From the NCBI GenBank assembly GCA_021014945.1, contig MU266343.1:124001-188000 (forward strand): a stretch of 64,000 bases of DNA, given 5' to 3'. The position numbers were made by a program, and so were the translations under genes. Shown piece after piece: positions 20,863-32,192 of the stretch. This stretch comes from Leucogyrophana mollusca. Taxonomy: Eukaryota > Basidiomycota > Agaricomycetes > Boletales. Numbering within the stretch: position 1 is the stretch's first letter; the number at the start of each line of letters is the position of its first letter. The notes beneath the pieces are model-generated. The model searched no databases. It was not told the origin of the DNA and saw only the letters and a list, made by a program, of their open reading frames with translations.

Positions 20863-23800
20863 TCAACAAACGACGCAGTCCTCTTTGAAGCTCAGATTAT
20901 ACATCGTCTTATCCACTGTCTTTTCGATCTTCTTCCAATCCGAGCGCCGCTGAATGAACTCGTAGATGTCCTATAGCATCGCACGCAAGTTAGCTTTCGT
21001 CGACAGCGAGTAGTGGATCGATCGAGGGGAGCGCGGGATAGGACGACAAGGGGGAGGCGAAAGTGAAACGCGAATCAAAGCCCAGACAGCCTCACCTCAG
21101 GTCGATACGCCCCGCCATACCTCGTCACATCTCTCACGATCTGCGCAAGGTCCTTCGCGTCCTCCACGACGAAAACGTGCCCCAGCATCTTCAGGTGCGA
21201 AAAGTCGGCCGTGATGCTCGGAACCTGCATTGAGCATCAATATTCAATGTCCAATGTTCAACTGCTGCCATCGGGGGCGGGGAGGGGAGGTACACTACCT
21301 TGAGCGAAGCGATGAACGCGTAGTATGCATTGAGGTCCGCGATGACCTGGAACCCCCCATTCAACGAGATGATCTGGCGCTTGATGTGTTTTTGCAGTAT
21401 CCTACACCGCCAAACCGTCAGCGCCCATCCCACCTCAGGTAGACCAAGACAAGACAAGACAATCCACATAGCCCAAAACAAGACAAGCCAAGTAACCCCC
21501 AACACCCAAACCCCCCAAAAACTCACCCAATCAACCTTATCCCAACCTCCGTATAAAACACCTCCAGCACCTCCTTGCTCGTGCTCCCCTTCAGGAGCTT
21601 ACAGTGCATCTCGAGGCACCGGATCGCCTCCGTGCACCCGTGCGTCGGCCCGAGCTCGAGGGGCGCGTCCGAGGGCGGGTAGTACTCGCGCGGCTTGGTG
21701 AGGGTGAGGATTATGTGCTCGACCTGGGCGTGTGTGGGTGTGTGGGCGTGTGGCAGGACGTGTGGGCAGGTGCGGGTGCGGGTGGCAGGACGTGTAGGCA
21801 GGGTGTGGGTGAGTGTGGGTGGGTGGGTGGGTAGGCAGGGATTAGCATCCGGAGGAGGGCAGACAGCGGTAAAGATAAGACGACGCACCTGGTTCATGAG
21901 CACCTGCGTACCAGCATTCAGTCCCGCAGCCACACAGTCGTCCAGCGTGTTCTCGAACCGCTTCTTCTCGCGCACGACGACGTTCAGGAAATCCGTGCGA
22001 TCGATGTGTGGAGCCTGCACGTGTAAAAGCGAGATAATCGAGCGTCGGAGCGAGGCAACCAAACATCAAGGCGAGGGAATCAAGCATCACGGCGAGGGAG
22101 TCAAACATCAGGGTGAGGGAATCAAACATCAGAGCGAGGGAACCAAACGTCAGATCAGACTCGAGCTAGGACCACAAAACCAAAAAACGAACCAGCTCCT
22201 TGTCAAAATACACCTGCACAATGCTCTGTATCATATCCCCAATATGCACCAGCTCGAAGAACTGCACGAGGGGCGCGACGCTCGCCGTCGACGCGTGCTC
22301 GGCGGGCTTGTACGACGTCATGCGGTCCGTTGCGCTGTCAACATAACATTCGCGGTCTCGGCGTCAGCTTCAGCTTCAAGGACACACAAACGCAAACACA
22401 AAAACGAGTGGGTGCACAACCAAACGCACAACCAACGAACACAACAAAACGAACACGAAGAAACTCAAAGAAACCACTCACATCCCAAACCCAGCCCTAA
22501 CATGCCTCTCCCCCACCGCGCCCAGCATCAGGCAAAACACCTCCTCGATCGCGTCCCGCACGAGCCGCCCGTAGTGCCCCGGGTACGCGGCGAACGTCTC
22601 GAGGCGCTTCAGCGCCTCGCGGTCCGCGTGGATGAGCGAGAGGGCGACGTCGAGCGAGAGGAGGAGGTCGAGGGTTTGGGTTTGGGTGTGGGTTTGGGTT
22701 TGGGTTTGGGGGGCGACTTGGGTTTGGGGTTGGGGGGTGGCAAGGGATTGGGGGGTGACAGAGGCAGTGGTCGAGCTCCGGGACGCAGCATCGGCCTTGT
22801 CGTCCGCCCCACCGCCCGCTTTTTCGTCCGTCCCGCCCCAATCCGCGTTTTCGCTCGCATCTAGTTTCTCGTCCGCCCCAGCATCAGCATCCTCACCCTC
22901 GGCTTCCCCGATCTCGAACAACGCCTCCCCATCCTCGTACTTCTCCACCTGCCCCGCCCCGGCGCCCCTCTCGTACCCACCCCCAACGCCCCTCTCGTAC
23001 CCACCCCCACCGCCCCCGCCAACCCACCGCTGCGGATTGAGCATCGCGATCCCCTGCACCGCCGCGCTCCCCACCCCCGCCGCCACGCTCCCGACCCCTC
23101 CCACCGCCCCGCCCACCGCCCCCGCGACCGCGTTCCCCACGCCCCCCACCGCGCGCGGGACGATCGTCACCGGGAGGAGGAGCACGTCCGCGAAGGACGC
23201 GAGGACGGTGCGCTTCACGAGCGCGGGGTTTTGGGCGGTGAGGAAGCGTGTTTGGGTGTGCGTGGAAGAAGTGCTGGGGTTGGGGGTGTGGGTTGAGGTC
23301 TGTAGGGTGGGGGTGGGGGTGTTAGTGGGGTGAGAGGGAGGGAAAGGGGAATGGGAAGGGGGGAGGGGGGGAGGGAAGGGGAAAAGACGTACACTCCGCT
23401 CCCAGTCTTTGCAGATCGCGTCCAGCGCGTGCTTGAGCGACTCGACCTCCTCGTCGAGGTAGTCGTCCATGTTCGGCTCGAACATCCGGTACCTGCATGT
23501 GGTGCGTTAGCTTGCGCGCCGGGGGGAGAGGACGCAAGAAAAGGAGGAAAGAAGGGACAAGGTGACGCACACGACGTCCTCCGCTTTTTCCCTCTGGCGC
23601 TGCTTTTCCCTTTCGTCGGGCACGCTGTCTTTCCCCCTGGGCGAGAGCGCGCCGTCTTTCCCCTTAAGCGAGAGCGCGCTGTTCCTCTTCTCGGACGGGC
23701 TGCGCGTGCGATCCGGGGCTGCATCGCCCTCCTGGAGCTGCACAAGCACGTCGACGAAGCGCCACGCCTCGCGGAAGCTCGCTGCTGTCGCTTTTAGGAA

Positions 23801-24943
23801 TATCTCGTTGGAGAGCTCGCGTGCGCGGGTGAGGAGGGCGGATATGTATTCTCCTACCTGTGGTAGTTTAATTAGCGCGTTTAATATAAACGATGAGCGA
23901 AATCCATGTCGCTAAGACGGTGCATACGCACCACTTCGACCGCCACGCGGTCCGCAAAGGCGATGAGGACGCCGGCGGCGGGCGGGAAGACCCGTACGGC
24001 GCGTGATCCGTGCTCCTCGAGGGCTGCGAGGACATGTGCCATGAAAGCGTCCATCGCATCGAACGAGAGCGTGTTTTCCCTCCTACATCAGCAAGCCGCA
24101 TGAGCACCTCAACGCAAACCAAGCAGTACGCACGTACGTGAAATTGAGCAGCGGGTCCCAGCGCTCCAGCTCATAAAAGATCTCCCTCTTCTCCGCCCAC
24201 ACCTTCCCCATCTCCCAGTCCCCGACGCCGCGCCACACGCGCCAGCTCGCGTCGCTGGCCTCGCGCATGCGGCGCTCGTCGCCGCTGCTGTCGGCTGCGT
24301 CGAAGGCGGTGAGGAGGGAGACGTCGAAGCGGTCGATGGCGGCGTTTAGGGCGGCGAGGAGGGTGTCTGCTGCGCGGACGGGGCGCACGAGGGGGGAGAG
24401 GAAGAGGGCGAGGAGGTGGAGGAGGGAGGATTGGCGGCGGAGGGACGGGGGCTGCTGGGCGAAGAGGGCGGCGAGGGTGGTGTGGGGGGCGGGGGATATG
24501 GAGGCGAGGAGGGGTTTTAGGATCTTGTGGGCGCGGATGTACTGTGATCGGAAGGTCTTGCTGGGGAGTGCGTCGGTGAAGGAGAGGCTGGCGACCGCAG
24601 CAGACGCAAAGTCGCCGAAGTCGTCGGCGTCACTCACACCTGGGGAAGTCGCAGCCGGGGGATCGTAGGCATCGAGTGTCGCAGCGAGGCCGTGCTCATC
24701 GACTGCGAGTGCCCTCCAGCGGCGCTCCCAGATACGCTCGTCACGGGCGACAGAGGCTGCTGCGCGCGAGCAAAGAGCATACGCTGGGACGTCTGGCACG
24801 GGGAGAAAGCTGAGCACGAGGAGGTGCAGATCCGCTGGGAGGCGTCCGATGCATGGCTTTGACTTTGCGGCTGGCTTCGGGGCCGGCTTTGCAGACGATG
24901 AGGAATATAATTTCGTCGGCTCGAGTGAGGTGAACTTGTCCAT
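20863..24943 (-). CDS. RCY1: Recyclin (Rcy1-like): F-box plus Sec10-type exocyst domain
   Basis: Endocytic recycling factor: an F-box (about residues 30-75, GRLPADLHLLVLSFLPVPDV...RDERIWERRW) that would bind Skp1, followed by a long helical region of Sec10 type. Exons continue through RENTLSFDAMDAFMAHV, YRMFEPNMDDYLDEEVE, LLLSLDVALSLIHADREAL and FLNVVVREKKRFENTLDDCV, ending in YEFIQRRSDWKKIEKTVDK and a CVVC tail. Between the two halves lies a low-complexity stretch coded at 22650-23130: a Gly/Tyr-rich part (GGGGGGYERG repeats), then acidic, then a Gln-Thr repeat. Residues next to it form an Ala/Gly/Val-rich hydrophobic patch. ATG 24943 is used since the upstream frame has no support. Introns carry G-rich and minisatellite DNA. 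Confidence 0.87.
22050..22154. repeat. 21-bp minisatellite, five units, in a recyclin intron
   Basis: Five head-to-tail units of 21 bp begin at 22050, 22071, 22092, 22113 and 22134, with consensus GCGAGGGAATCAAACATCAG plus one base. They lie in the intron between the exons ending FDKEL and beginning APHIDRTD. The unit is a multiple of three and leaves both strands open. Confidence 0.92.
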
Positions 24944-25015
24944 GCGAGCAAGAGCCACTTCCAAATCGGGCGTCTGATCACAACCAACACCTTCAACACA
25001 CAACTTGACAAAGCC

Positions 25016-26042
25016 ATGGTCTCCCCCCAGCCAAACGAGCATGACCAGAAAAAGCGCAAGCAGACCCTCGAGAGGGCAAAGGCAAACCATGTTCGTACCC
25101 TTCACCTCGACGCAGGCATTATACTGAGCCACTCCTCGCAGCTATCGAAGCAGCTGCAAATGCGCCTCCAGTACGCAAAGCTGAAAGTCGAACATGGCTG
25201 GGTCAGTCCGCTCTTTCATAAACAATATAGTGCGCCCAGCTCACACAACGCAGCAACGGCAAAACTTAAATGAAGTGGAGAATCTCTACTTTCACCATTC
25301 TCATCTCCGTGCACTGCGCACACCGGTTGCCTCGTCCAAACACCCACCCTCTCCCATGCTCGTCGACGAGGACACACAGCCCGCCACCGTCTCTCCCCCG
25401 CCGCCACCCACAGGCGCCCTTTCATCTCCCCCGGGCTCGTTATTGCAAGTCATGGGCTCGCTCTCGCCACCTGCAGCCCCGGCACCAGCAGACGGCGCCC
25501 CTCCTCCACTCGCCGACGCACAACCCCAACCACACCCACCCGCCGCCCCACAGCCCCTCCAGTCTGCCCCCACCATCCCCGTGCTCCCACTTCAATCTCA
25601 GCCCCATTCACTCCCTCAATCGCAACATCAATTCTACGCTAACCCACCTCATCTACATGCTCAATCTCAATCTCAATCTCAGCCCCAATCTTATCTTACC
25701 CTATCTCAATCTAATACACCATCTCAACCAAATCTATACCAGCCCCAGCCCCAGCCCACCCGTCCCTCCGCACCCCAAACTCCCGCCCCTGCATTTACCC
25801 CGGTCACAAACCAACCCACCTCCTCCGCCCCTCTGACTTCTTCCGCCTCTCTGACAGCTGCCGCCTCCTCGAACCCCACCGCCGCCTCAACCACCGCCAC
25901 CAACCCCTTCGCCAACACCTCCGCCCTCACCTACGACTCCTTCTGGTCCTCGCACTCCTCGTCCTCGTACCGCGTCGGGATGGGCGTCGGCGTCGGCGTC
26001 GGCGTCGGGCTGGGCATGAGCGTGGGGAGTGTTAATCAGTAG
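25016..26042 (+). CDS. Unknown protein with basic N-terminus and Pro/Gln/Ser-rich tail
   Basis: Exon 1 runs 25016-25201, a 52-bp intron ends at 25253, and exon 2 reads to the stop at 26040-26042; 324 residues. Residues 1-90 are the ordered part: a basic stretch KKRKQTLERAKANHV, a hydrophobic turn (LHLDAGIILSHSSQL), then Gln- and Leu-rich sequence of likely coiled-coil type (LSKQLQMRLQYAKLKVEHGW), ending near ENLYFHHSHLRALRTP. The rest is low complexity: PPPPP, QSQSQSQSQPQS, then Ala/Thr/Ser runs and a terminal GVGVGVGVGLG coded by a GTCGGC repeat. No family is recognised. It is divergent from recyclin with only 72 bp between start codons, so the two probably share a core promoter. Confidence 0.75.
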
Positions 26043-27212
26043 TAACTTAGCGTCGGAGGCGGTAGTTAGGGCAAGTGTTACTCCATGCGCGTGTTGTGTT
26101 AATTCATGCGCATGTTGTGTTGATCAGTGGGCGCCATTAGATGTCAGGTGGCGCTGGGGAGTGGGTTTGCGTCTTTTGTGCCCGCCTGGATATCTAATCT
26201 TGAATATATTGTCAACACAGAGATCACGCCACGATCGGATATATCCGGGGTGGCCACTCAGTTGGTGTCCGAATGCCCAGCACGTCGTTTCTGCCGCTCA
26301 GATCGAATACGAGGTGGGCGCAGTACCGCATGGCGCTCGACGCTGTGATATCAGCAGGGGTACCGCCGACCATTGGGGCCAGGTCTGTTTTATGTGACAA
26401 GTCAGGGCGGGGTCCATTATGGCTGCGTCGACGCGAGGACGCGACAAAATATATGATTCTCTTTTCGTGCGACCCTAACCCCAGGGAGCATCCACAGACG
26501 CTGCTTTGACACCTGCGAAGCTGCGGTACCCTCCAATGGACAATGGGCTGATCCTCCTTGGAGTGCTGACCTTCTTTGACCCGTAGCACCAAATTGGCCT
26601 CGGATCAGCCCACTCGTGCCTCTCCGTGGGAGATGACACTCTGCGACGTCGACACCCTTTCCATCAACCATAGGACAACCAAGGAACCCCCGGCTGAAAA
26701 ACTAGGCAGCATGATCCGGTTCAAACGTCACATTCAACTTTAAGCACGTCCAGGAAGGTCAGTCCGCATTCGCAAGTAACGCTGGGCCTACCTGTCGGGG
26801 TTGATACCCATACTGATGTCTTTCGATGCCAGTACTTCTAGCGAACACGTTACATTGTTCCAAGCAAGAGCCTTTGCTTCCCCGGCCGGGATACGCCCTG
26901 GGACTCCGGGCCTGTGTAGCCTCTCGGATCAACCCCGTTTCTGTCGGCCTCGGCCGGAGGAGACTACACAGAAAGACCTCCAAAGCCTCCAACAGCGCAC
27001 CTGATCGACATGCGGCGAAATTGGGTCACCGCAAAACGAAAGAGCGACGGTACTTACCACAGCTCCAACAATAGCCATCACGTGAACTGGACAGCTCGAA
27101 CAAAGTGGAAACCTTGCATCATGATCCTGACCGTGCAAGGGGCCCACGGCAACTTGCACCTTGGCTACCACCACCGCCGAAGGCTCTTCTGTTCCTCCCA
27201 GCGTTATACCCC
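26043..27212. other. Intergenic, no gene seen
   Basis: Open frames on both strands lack domains and splice support. No repeats found. Confidence 0.5.
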
Positions 27213-28353
27213 ATGACGTTCTTTAGGATGCTCTCTACGAAGGAGGGATGGAACCCCCGGGGTTTGGTGAGGATGGCTTCTGAGCTATTCGTGTTAGATA
27301 CTCACATCATCAGTAGCATGTCTACATTACTGGGGGGAGTCAAGGCCTCGGCCTAGCTCTAGCCGTCCTAGTAGCGAAGAAGGGGGCTCATGTCTCCATT
27401 GTGGCGCGTACGCAAAGCGAACTCGAGAAGGCACTGATAGAGTTGGAGGTTTGTGGCACAACATCGAGCGGCAAGCGCTTAGGCTCAACAAAAGCTCCTT
27501 GCTTATCTCCCACCCTCAGGCGGTTCGTCGGTCTCCCAACCAGAAATTCAGATCGTATGCCTTTGCTTTGGATACTCAACATTCGTCTGCTGCTGCACTC
27601 CAAGCTGCCAGCGAAGTTTCACGGAGGGCGGGTCCCTGATGCTGTGTTTGCCTGCGCCGGCGGCTGGAGGCCTATGTTTTTTCCTGACAGGGAGGAAAGG
27701 GTTTTGACGCACGAGGTTATGGTTGACTGCCACTGCGTACAGGCCTTCACCGCATGCGTGAGAGTTTTGTGTCATATCTACGTCGAAGCACCTGCTGAAG
27801 TGCCCTCCAGGCCGCTGCAGAGCGAATGGCGCGAGAGCGCAAGAAAGGCAAGATCATCCTTGTTTCGTCCTCTCTTGGATTCTTGACGTCCGTTGGATCA
27901 TGGTCGTCTGATTACCCAATTAACAATGACCTCTGTGGGGGCTAATGTTTATTGTCTGTTCGATATCGACTCGTCTGATAACCGTGTCATAGGCCTTGCC
28001 GGGTCTCTCCGTGCGGAGCTGATGGTGTGTGGTATCGACACGTACAACGTCTTCCCTCCGAGCATGCATACACCCGGCCTGGATAAAGAGCACAAGATGA
28101 AGCCTGCCGTGACACGGAAGATAGAGTCTGCGGACGAAGGGCTGACCGCCGAGCAGGCAGCATCAGCACTCTTAAAGGTATGCGAAATATCTCCCGAATA
28201 CGGCTTAGATACAACTCACAGTCCTTTCGCTAGGGGCTGAATGGCGAACCCCTTATCACGGGGGGCATGATCATGGACCCGTTTCGTGCAGCAGCGCGCA
28301 GTTACGCCGCCCGGACCAATCACGCGACTCGCCCCCGTAAGTTTGCCCACTGA
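27213..28353 (+). pseudogene. Degenerate 3-ketodihydrosphingosine reductase (KDSR/TSC10) copy
   Basis: Short-chain dehydrogenase normally reducing 3-ketosphinganine in ER sphingolipid synthesis. The start is good: MTFFRMLSTKEGWNPRGL, intron 27267-27316, then HVYITGGSQGLGLALA, the Rossmann nucleotide-binding motif. The third exon (27520 on) reads to a TGA after AASEVSRRAGP, while the expected continuation GGRVPDAVFACAGG lies in the next frame, so one base is in excess near 27612-27630. Later blocks KGKIILVSSSLGFLTSVG and GLAGSLRAELMVCGIDTY are in place, but the sequence between them that should hold the catalytic Tyr-x-x-x-Lys is absent. The C-terminal membrane part is also missing, with a stop at 28353. 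Three independent lesions make a pseudogene the best reading; a sequence error could explain only the frameshift. Confidence 0.77.
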
Positions 28354-29095
28354 GCAGAGGGATCCTGTCTGAACATTCGAACAGTGCGTGAGAATTGTAC
28401 CGACGGGATCGGGGGATAGCTACTCCATGCAACCATCAAATGATATCGCGGCTTGGCATCCATGATCATCACCACTATCAGCTTGCATCCATAATCTTCG
28501 TAGTCTGTGTGTCGCGATCGCTGCACTGCGGGAAAAAACGCGTTATGCAAGATAGGAATGTTTATGTGGGTGGATCCTCGGGATCTCAGTTAGATTTCGG
28601 GTAGATGTCAGCGAGGTATCATATAAGCTAATTATTGCAGCAGCCACTCATCAGAGCTCATCAGGTGCGTGTTTCGAGCTTACTATTCAGTGCTGCTTCA
28701 TGTCAGATCAGTAAACCTCCCGCCAGCTGCCTTACAAGCTACTGCTCCACTTCAATCCCAAACCCGGTAGTAGGGTTTCAGCATAAAAACCTAGTCTTTC
28801 CTTTGATACGCACACCTAAGTATTGTAACAGATGCAGTCGCAAATTTATGCGACTGACCATCTCTGACCGTACACGGGAGTTCCAGGACCCCGCGGTTCT
28901 GTCAACATGTCATATAAAACAGACCTGGCCACGATGGTCGACGGTACAGCTCGGTACAGGGGCTTGGCGGCGGACAGATTCGAGCCGAGCTGTCAGTCGG
29001 TGTGGGTCGCGGGTGCCCCACGAGTTCTTAGCCAATAACCGCGATGGGCATGTATAAGTACGCGGCTGCATCCCCGACCGTGTCCTTACACCACC
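28354..29095. other. Intergenic; promoter of the small secreted protein at its right end
   Basis: A plus-strand frame at 28635-29057 (140 codons) has no domain or splice signals and is taken as chance. GTATAAGTA at about 29052 lies roughly 40 bp before the next ATG and may be a TATA element. Confidence 0.45.
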
Positions 29096-29569
29096 ATGCG
29101 CCCCCTCATCGCCCTCTCCGCCCTCTTACCCACCCTCCTACCCACCCTCGCCACCGCGAAATGCCACCTCCAAACGCCCTCCACCTCCCTCGGCGCCTGG
29201 CGCCTCGACCTCTACTCCGGGCCGAACTGCACTGGGCTGGAGCACAAGGCGCTCGTCAGCACGCGGCGCGACACCTGCGGGTGCTTCAACGTCGGGTACT
29301 TTGACTGCGACTTCGTGGGGTCGTGGGTGTGGTCGCCGACTGCGCAGCTCGCCCCTGCGAATGTGGAGTTCTTCGACGAGCGGGGGTGTAAGGGGCGGAG
29401 TCTTGGTGAGTGTGTGTTTGTGTTTGTGGTGGGGTGGGGGGGCGTGCGCTGATTGTTTGACACGGTGATAGACAATTCGGGAAAGGCGGTGGCGAAAGAG
29501 AAGGTCCCTGTGGGGAAGGGGGCGTTTAATTCGTTCTATGTCAATTGTGGGTCGTCTTCGCGGTGGTGA
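29096..29569 (+). CDS. Small secreted Cys-rich protein
   Basis: 135 residues in two exons (29096-29405, 29472-29569), with ATG in a good context (CACCATG). The N-terminus MRPLIALSALLPTLLPTLATA is a clear signal peptide, with cleavage likely before KCHL. The mature part of about 114 residues has seven Cys, including a DTCGC pair and FDCDF, three Trp and many Gly, and ends FNSFYVNCGSSSRW. There is no transmembrane segment. Such proteins are common in fungal secretomes as structural or effector-like proteins, but no family is recognised, so function is left open. An odd number of Cys could mean one free thiol or an intermolecular bond. Confidence 0.78.
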
Positions 29570-30045
29570 CTTTGACTCGGATCGTGGGCTGCAGAGTGGG
29601 TGTGGCAGGACGGATGGCGGGCATGTACGACTAGTCACTGGCTTGATGCTGGCGTGATGATGTTGATGAGCAATCAACTTAGCAATTGACTTACTGGACA
29701 TCATGGGCTTTCTGATAGAGCGCCGTGTGACTGTCTGCTCAACGGACACGCGCCTAGACGGACTCTCAGGATCCTAAGGGCGCGTTGGGGATGGGTCCCG
29801 CAGAAAGCGATCGGGCCCCTCCTTGATTCATCATGATGTGTGATCCGTTATCTTATCTGTACCCATATGCGGTGCGCCACAGAACACACCCCCAGCATCA
29901 GTAGAAAACCAAGGATGACTGAACAACTCGCGATGAAAGAACACGCCACACGCAGTACTCTTCCAGCGGAGGCCATAGCCGCAATCCGTGTTCGTTTCCC
30001 TAACAAAACAAACACTGTCGACACTCATATACAAAGAACCCCTAC
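29570..30045. other. Spacer between two 3' ends
   Basis: Terminal sequence of the small secreted protein gene (+) and the amidase (-). No gene seen. Confidence 0.5.
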
Positions 30046-32192
30046 TTATGCCCCCATCACGTCTGCCAGCTGCGTAGCAGGGATCGCCGCGGCGTACGCC
30101 TTCCTATCCAGCCTCGTCATCGTTTTCTGCTCGTAGGCGTACGCGAACCCAACGAGATCGTATTCGCTCCACGCGGTCCCGAGGAACGAGAGTCCGATCG
30201 GCATGCCGGGGGCGGGGTAGTACGTCACGGGGCCTGCGCTCCCGATGGTGACGTTTTCGGGGTAGAAGCCGAGAGGGACTGAGAAGTTAACGCGGCGTCA
30301 GCCATCAATCAGATCGCAGTCCACGCTTCGCACAGATCGCACTTACCCGTCACGATTGGGTACCCGGCGATGGCTGTTACCGACATATATGAGTTTTCCG
30401 GTCTTCGAATGGGATGAATACTAGTAAGCCGCACCTGCTGGAACCGTGGTGTAGCCCGGCGCCGGGAGCACCAGCGCGTCCAGGGTGTACATCTCTAGCG
30501 CAGCGTCGATGCCCCTCGTGGCGCCTAGCTCCTTGTCAAACGCCAAGGACGCGTAATACGATGCGTTAAAGCCAGTCGTCGCTTGCGATGCGATCAGCCT
30601 GTGATCATTGTTCAGCATGACACGGCGTGGTAAGATGTCGCACTCGACTCATACTCACTCGGACTGGTCGGTGTAGTTGGTGGGCTCTTCGAGGGACGGG
30701 TATTGGTTATCGAACATGATTAGCTCTTCGAGCGACATGACGCCCGTAGGGTTGGCGACGAGGCCCGCGAACCACGCATTGAGTTGGACCTGCAGCATCT
30801 CAGCCTCAGCAACAAAGCACCACAGACACACCCAGCACCCGGCGTACCTTGAAATCCGTGTTCAAAACAACAGTCTCGTTATTAGACTCATATATCTCAT
30901 ACGCCGACGGCAGATCCGCGGGGTCCACGATCGTCGCGCCGAGCGCCGCCAGCGTCACCAGCGCCTGCTCGAACACCTCGTTCACATACGGGTCGTTCCC
31001 CGTCATGCTGTCGTTCATGAACACCGCGCGCGGGACGCCGATGCGCTTCCCGACGAGCGAGCTGTTGCTGAGCGCGGCGGTGTAGTCGGGCACGGGGTAC
31101 GGCTGCGCGAGCGTGAAGTTGTCGTTCGGGTCTGGACCTGCGATGATGGAGAGCACGATCGCGGCGTCGGTGGTGCTGCGCGCGAGCGGGCCGACTGTGT
31201 CCTGGTGTTCCGAGATCGGGATCACTGTGAGTTGGGGCGCGGTCAAGACGAGCGTGGTACGATAGGGGCAGAGATCGTACCTCCAGCGCGTGATGTTAGC
31301 CCGACGGTGGGCTTGATGCCCACAATGTTGTTCTGGTTCGCGGGACAGGTGATGCTTCCGTCCGTCTCTGTGCTGCAATAAACTTTTAATATCAGCTTGC
31401 GTTCCAGATGCCAATTGGTCGCGACTTTACCCGAGCGAGACGGCAGAAAGGCCGATAGACGAGGCGATGGCAGAGCCGGACGACGAACCGCAGGGGTCGC
31501 CGTCGGGGTAATACGCATTGGTAGACTGGCCGCCACGTCCGGACCACCCCGACGCGATATTGCCACGGAAGTGGGCCCATTCAGACAGGTTGGCTTTTCC
31601 GAGGATGATCGCCCCCGCTTTGCGCAGCCTCTTCACGACGCCCGAGTCCTCGGGTATGATCGATTTCAGGAGACTGTAAGATCCGGCCGTCGTGTTCATG
31701 CCTGCATTGAATTTGCCCTCAGCGTCACCTCGACAACTCGATCGTGCGCCGTGAACTCACCTTCGAAAGCAACGGTGCCGATGTTGTCTTTTACCAGGAC
31801 CGGAATGCCGTGGAGAGCGCTCCGCGGGCCTGAAGTAAGACGCTCGTAATCGAGCGCTGCCGCTTCGTCGAGTGCGGAAGGATTTGTCTCGAGGACTGCG
31901 CGGAGCGCCGGGCCTTCGAGATTGACTTCCTCGATTCGCGCAAAGTAAGCCTACAGCCCGGAGTCAGTCACCTAAAAGCTAGATCCGCCGCGATTATGAA
32001 GTCACCTACCTTGATAAGGTCAACGCTGGTGAATTGTCCCGATGTAAGCCCCGCTTGCAACTCGGTCAAGGAGGCTTCATAGAGATCAGGCAGCGGGGTG
32101 CTGAGTGATGCAGAGACGCCTACAGGACCGAGGAGGAAACACTGGGTCAACGCTAGGGTCGTCCACACCCGTGACAGAAGTCGCGCAACCAT
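30046..32192 (-). CDS. Amidase-signature hydrolase with signal peptide
   Basis: Ser-Ser-Lys amidohydrolase cleaving C-N amide bonds. MVARLLSRVWTTLALTQCFLLGPVGVSAS is a signal peptide or N-terminal anchor, so the enzyme probably enters the secretory pathway. The triad is visible in order: Lys in GIPVLVKDNIGT, the cis-Ser in GTETDGSITCPANQNNIVG and the nucleophile-bearing loop GDPCGSSSGSAIASS, all typical of the amidase signature. Later blocks GIKPTVGLTSR, TVGPLARSTTDAA and GMPIGLSFLGTAWSE complete the fold. At least six short introns; the stop follows ATQLADVMGA. Several NxS/T sites fit glycosylation. The substrate is not deducible. It is followed on the same strand by the acid phosphatase gene, about 1 kb upstream. 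Confidence 0.93.

Noticed and set aside
21842..22864. Long plus-strand frame over recyclin (up to 389 codons)
   Set aside because: It is the antisense shadow of GC-rich recyclin exons and repeat-bearing introns; the minus strand carries the conserved protein.
25290..25310. ENLYF motif in the Pro/Gln-rich protein resembling a viral protease site
   Set aside because: The last position is His rather than Gln, and a five-residue match is expected by chance.
28635..29057. 140-codon plus-strand open frame
   Set aside because: No domain, no signal peptide, no splice sites, and it overlaps the promoter of the small secreted protein.
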